Shown in pieces: positions 13,234 through 15,796 of a stretch of DNA of 15,796 bases (position 1 is its first letter; every line of letters starts with the position of its first letter). This DNA is from Candidatus Andersenbacteria bacterium RIFCSPHIGHO2_02_FULL_45_11. GTDB taxonomy: Bacteria > Patescibacteriota > Andersenbacteria > UBA10190. The notes beneath the pieces are model-generated. The model was not told where the DNA came from. It ran no database searches and saw only the letters and a list, made by a program, of their open reading frames with translations. A program made the translations under genes and the position numbers. The stretch spans positions 6,437-22,232 of the forward strand of contig MHHP01000011.1 of assembly GCA_001817055.1 (NCBI GenBank), read 5' to 3'.

Positions 13234-14931
13234 TCACATCCGCCAGATACGCTCTTTACGAGAAATACCGGATGCAAGCTGTGCAAATGCCGCCGTTGCT
13301 CCAAATAAGACAAAAAGGCGCTGCTTCCCAGTAGCAGGCAGCGTCTCATTGGGCGGGTATACTACCGTACGAGAAACTGTTTCAGTCCAAGGAAGTTTTT
13401 CATCACGAGCAGCAAGAACGCTTGGCGCCCTTAATGCAGATGCTTGGGGACTCGCAGAAGCTTTTTTCTTGACTGCAACAACCTTAGGTTTCTTTGGCTT
13501 AGGTGTGGGCGATGCTTTTTTAAGAACAACTATAGTATTCTCTCTGCCAGGGGTGAGTGTTTCGCTCCAAGCATATGCGCCATCTACCGCCCGATTCCAT
13601 GACTGGCCCTCAGGAACTACTTTACTGTATACGACAGTAGAAATAACCTTCCCTTTTGGATTAATAAGCGAGACAGTATCAGTGTCATTATTAAGCGCAA
13701 TTTTTGTCTTCTTTCGCTCAAAAACAAGTATTTTCCCAGCAAGAATACTTTCGTCAGTAAAATGAAAAGCGGAACCTTTTACCGCGTCGTCGAGCGTCCA
13801 ACCTGCAAGTCGCACTGTCTTTGTATCTAAATTCTTGATCTCAATATACTCATATTCTTCGTCAGATCCTTCTGGATTTGGTAAAAGTTCATTAATCACG
13901 AGAAGTGATGAATATTCATATGTGATAGTACTTTCTTCTGATTTCGGCGAAGCAGTTGCCGTTGGCTTGGGGGTTGGGGTTGGTGATGCAGTAATCGTAT
14001 TAGCTGCATTGGCAGTAGGCGTAAAACTTTGGTCATAGGCGCCAGCGTCAGACCGATTATACGAGTGCCCCTCTTTGGTTTCTGTATACGAAATATCATC
14101 CTGAACAACTCCATCGGGCCTGACAAGCTGTATATGATCACTAGAGTTGCTCAATGATATATCGTATAAGGAACTGAAAAATACCACATACAAACCAGGG
14201 GCAATTACTGTGCCTGGCGCAATCGTAAATCGAGACGTAGGCCCCGTATCAATAATCCAACCAGAAATATCAATTTCAGATGTAGACGAATTATGAAGTT
14301 CTATAAATTCTAGCTCACCATCATCCCCCTCCGGACTCGGTAAAAATTCTGATACATGAACTTCTGTTGAATATAGGATCGGAGTTGGGGATTCAGACAA
14401 TGTCGGTGTCGGTGCAATAGTGGGGGTCGGTGTCGGAGTTACTGTCGGTGTTGGTAATGGTGTATTGGCACTATTCGGAGTTGGCGTTGCACTGCCACCA
14501 TATATACCAGTATCTAGTCGAATATATGAATGCCCCTCGATACTTGATGTATATACTATATCGTCTTGCACTACGGCATTTGGGCGGATGAATTGGATAT
14601 GATCGCCCGAATTCGTAAGCGCAATATTTTTATCAGCACTATAAAATGTAAGAAAACTTTGTGCACCAAGAATAGTCCCACTCTCTATAATGAAGCGTGC
14701 ACTTCCCCCCGTATCAACAACCCACTCTGAAAGATCCACGTCAAAATCAGAGCCATTATAGAGTTCTATAAATTCCAGCTCACTATCATCCCCAACGGGA
14801 TTAGGAATAAATTCTGTAATATGAACATCTGCAGAATAATCCTCTTCAGCGCTTGATACAGAGAAGAATAGGACGTTAAAAGTAAGAAATGTGATGAGTA
14901 TTACAAAAAGTGTTGTATGGCGATACATCAT
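13234..14931 (-). CDS. Secreted triple lamin-tail-domain protein with LPXTG-type C-terminal anchor
   Basis: A 565-residue exported protein. Residues 1-28 form a signal peptide (basic start, hydrophobic core, likely cut after VSSA). Three lamin-tail (LTD) domains follow at about 35-146, 190-305 and 341-466, each with the ..EFxPxPxGxDxELEFIELxN.. and GW/EWxxDxG.. pattern. They are separated by Thr/Pro-rich linkers (147-186, 312-338) and a Lys/Pro/Ala-rich stretch (469-505). The end has LPATG at 531-535, a hydrophobic stretch (539-554) and a basic tail (SRKERIWRM): the three-part sortase sorting signal. The frame is open 31 codons further upstream, but the ATG at 14931 overlaps the upstream stop (ATGA) and is followed at once by the signal peptide. 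Role: probably cell-surface adhesion or structure; the ligand is unknown. Confidence 0.88.
   Translation of the reverse strand: MMYRHTTLFVILITFLTFNVLFFSVSSAEEDYSADVHITEFIPNPVGDDSELEFIELYNGSDFDVDLSEWVVDTGGSARFIIESGTILGAQSFLTFYSADKNIALTNSGDHIQFIRPNAVVQDDIVYTSSIEGHSYIRLDTGIYGGSATPTPNSANTPLPTPTVTPTPTPTIAPTPTLSESPTPILYSTEVHVSEFLPSPEGDDGELEFIELHNSSTSEIDISGWIIDTGPTSRFTIAPGTVIAPGLYVVFFSSLYDISLSNSSDHIQLVRPDGVVQDDISYTETKEGHSYNRSDAGAYDQSFTPTANAANTITASPTPTPKPTATASPKSEESTITYEYSSLLVINELLPNPEGSDEEYEYIEIKNLDTKTVRLAGWTLDDAVKGSAFHFTDESILAGKILVFERKKTKIALNNDTDTVSLINPKGKVISTVVYSKVVPEGQSWNRAVDGAYAWSETLTPGRENTIVVLKKASPTPKPKKPKVVAVKKKASASPQASALRAPSVLAARDEKLPWTETVSRTVVYPPNETLPATGKQRLFVLFGATAAFAQLASGISRKERIWRM
13996..14829 (-). 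repeat. Tandem duplication of the lamin-tail domain plus linker start
   Basis: Residues 35-157 and 190-312 of the lamin-tail protein align without a gap at an offset of 155 residues (465 bases); by eye about half of the positions are identical, including GDDxELEFIEL, NSxDHIQ, VVQDDI and EGHSY. The similarity is visible at the DNA level, for example aattccagctcactatcatc near 14774 against aattctagctcaccatcatc near 14302. The third LTD copy (341-466) is much more diverged. Confidence 0.8.
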
Positions 14932-15416
14932 AATTTCCGCAAGTAGTCGACCGCAACATACCCGCCCAAAAGGCCAATACCAGTAACGATGGCTACTTGC
15001 CCTGGAAGCCCAAAGAACAGCCACAGAATACCAGCCCCCTGAAGTAGGCTGGTTATCTTTCCAAGATTCCCTGCAGAAGGAAATGGTTTGCTTGTAGGCT
15101 TAACGCTCAGAGCAATAGAGAGCCCGACATCTTTTACTAGAAGAAATACCGCCATTGTGGGAAGATATTCGTAACGCAACAGAAATACTACCGACCCGAT
15201 GATAATAATTCGGTCTATAGCCTTGTCGAGCTGTGAACCGAGTATAGTTGCTTGCCCAAGACGCCGCGCAATTGCGCCATCAATAGCATCAAGCCCCCAA
15301 GCAACAACAAAAAAAAGTATTGCTACTCCCGGCCTACCGGTACCCAGGAACCAAATACAGGCCGCGAAAAAACCTAAACGGGATACCGTAACTGCATTAG
15401 CGATCCATGTGCGCAT
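14928..15416 (-). CDS. CDP-alcohol phosphatidyltransferase (PgsA-like)
   Basis: These integral membrane enzymes transfer a phosphatidyl group from CDP-diacylglycerol to an alcohol such as glycerol-3-phosphate. The 162-residue product carries the complete family signature DxxDGxxARx8Gx3Dx3D: D43, D46, G47, A50, R51, G60, D64, D68. About five hydrophobic segments surround it, and the N-terminus NAVTVSRLGFF resembles the PgsA start. It is slightly short for PgsA (usually 180-200), with the loop regions reduced, and the alcohol substrate cannot be read from the sequence. The ATG lies inside the end of ruvB (20-base overlap), preceded by AAGGA only one base away. Its stop overlaps the lamin-tail gene by ATGA. 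Confidence 0.9.
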   Translation of the reverse strand: MRTWIANAVTVSRLGFFAACIWFLGTGRPGVAILFFVVAWGLDAIDGAIARRLGQATILGSQLDKAIDRIIIIGSVVFLLRYEYLPTMAVFLLVKDVGLSIALSVKPTSKPFPSAGNLGKITSLLQGAGILWLFFGLPGQVAIVTGIGLLGGYVAVDYLRKL

Positions 15417-15796
15417 ATCCTTCTGGCGTCACTTCACGGCCCCTGGGGGTTCGAACCAGAAAGCCACACTGGATCAGAAATGGCTCAATAACATCCTCTA
15501 TGGTTCGCTCCTCCTCAGCACACACCATAGCCAGCGTCGAGAGGCCAACCGGCCCCCCATGAAATTTATCAATAAGCGTTGTAAGCACCATCCTATCCGA
15601 TGCATCAAGCCCCATTGGGTCTATGTTGAGAAGAGCGAGTGTTTGCTGCACAACATCAACCGTAACAGCGCTGTGGCTACCCACCTGCGCAACGTCTCGC
15701 ACGCGCTTTAAAAGCCTGTTACCAATGCGCGGTGTCCTCCTACAGCGCTGAGCAATCTCTAGTAGCGCATCGTCTGTAATAGATAGTCCCAACAGG
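15397..15796 (-). CDS. ruvB: Holliday junction branch-migration helicase RuvB, C-terminal part, cut by the window edge
   Basis: RuvB is the AAA+ motor of the RuvAB complex that moves Holliday junctions. Only the last 132 or so codons are inside the window; the frame is open to the edge. Present are the end of the small AAA+ domain, with RRTPRIGNRLLKRVRD holding the sensor-2 arginine region, and the winged-helix DNA-binding domain: IDKFHGGPVGLSTLA, EERTIEDVIEPFLIQCGFL and the DNA-contacting RTPRGR near the end. Where most relatives read PRIAN, this one has PRIGN. The Walker motifs would be beyond the right edge. It is the most upstream visible gene of the minus-strand cluster leading to pgsA-like, lamin-tail, yvcK and gspE. 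Confidence 0.97.
   Translation of the reverse strand, partial: LLGLSITDDALLEIAQRCRRTPRIGNRLLKRVRDVAQVGSHSAVTVDVVQQTLALLNIDPMGLDASDRMVLTTLIDKFHGGPVGLSTLAMVCAEEERTIEDVIEPFLIQCGFLVRTPRGREVTPEGYAHMDR

Noticed and set aside
13124..13765. 213-codon open frame on the + strand
   Set aside because: It is antisense to the ends of yvcK and the lamin-tail gene and shows low-complexity composition that mirrors the coding strand.
14400..14465. GGTGTCGG-like repeat, possible tandem repeat or CRISPR-like array
   Set aside because: It is the reverse strand of the Thr-Pro repeats in the lamin-tail linker; units are short and there are no spacers.
14932..15024. 31-codon upstream extension of the lamin-tail gene
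   Set aside because: It lies over the end of the pgsA-like gene and would place Trp/Arg/Cys-rich residues before a standard signal peptide.

Overview
The window looks like a piece of a small bacterial genome, most likely from the Candidate Phyla Radiation (Patescibacteria, Parcubacteria-like). That assignment is an inference. It rests on tight, overlapping, information-processing-heavy gene order, a stand-alone VirD4/TraG-like ATPase paired with a small membrane protein, a DUF3048 protein, a lamin-tail-domain surface protein and a degenerate DHH protein. UGA clearly ends several genes (polA, the 158-residue gene, the lamin-tail gene), so the lineages that recode UGA (Gracilibacteria, Absconditabacteria) are unlikely. 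Almost every base is coding. There are no tRNA, rRNA, CRISPR or insertion-sequence signals, and no gap over 300 bases.

Layout. (1) Left edge, + strand: the 3' part of truB, then rpsT with its own promoter. (2) A minus-strand cluster from 9261 down to 967: tsaE, polA, a 158-residue tail-anchored membrane protein, a VirD4/TraG-like ATPase, a DUF3048 (YerB-like) protein and holA, mostly joined by 5-nt gaps or ATGA overlaps; it converges on rpsT. (3) A single + strand gene at 9350-10501 encodes a DHH-fold protein that has lost most catalytic residues. It is divergent from tsaE and its stop lies one base from the stop of gspE. (4) A second minus-strand cluster from the right edge down to 10503: the 3' part of ruvB, a CDP-alcohol phosphatidyltransferase, a lamin-tail-domain protein ending in an LPXTG-type anchor, yvcK and a GspE/PilB ATPase.

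Functionally the window mixes replication, repair and RNA modification (holA, polA, ruvB, truB, tsaE) with an envelope group: phospholipid head-group transfer, a wall-anchored surface protein, YvcK, a pilus or secretion ATPase, the DUF3048 protein and the VirD4-like pair.

The points most worth a second look are: the DHH pseudoenzyme; the three-domain lamin-tail protein with an LPATG sorting signal; promoters of rpsT and tsaE that both sit exactly six bases before the ATG, implying leaderless mRNAs; and the translationally coupled tail-anchored protein plus VirD4-like ATPase, which lacks any other conjugation gene nearby.
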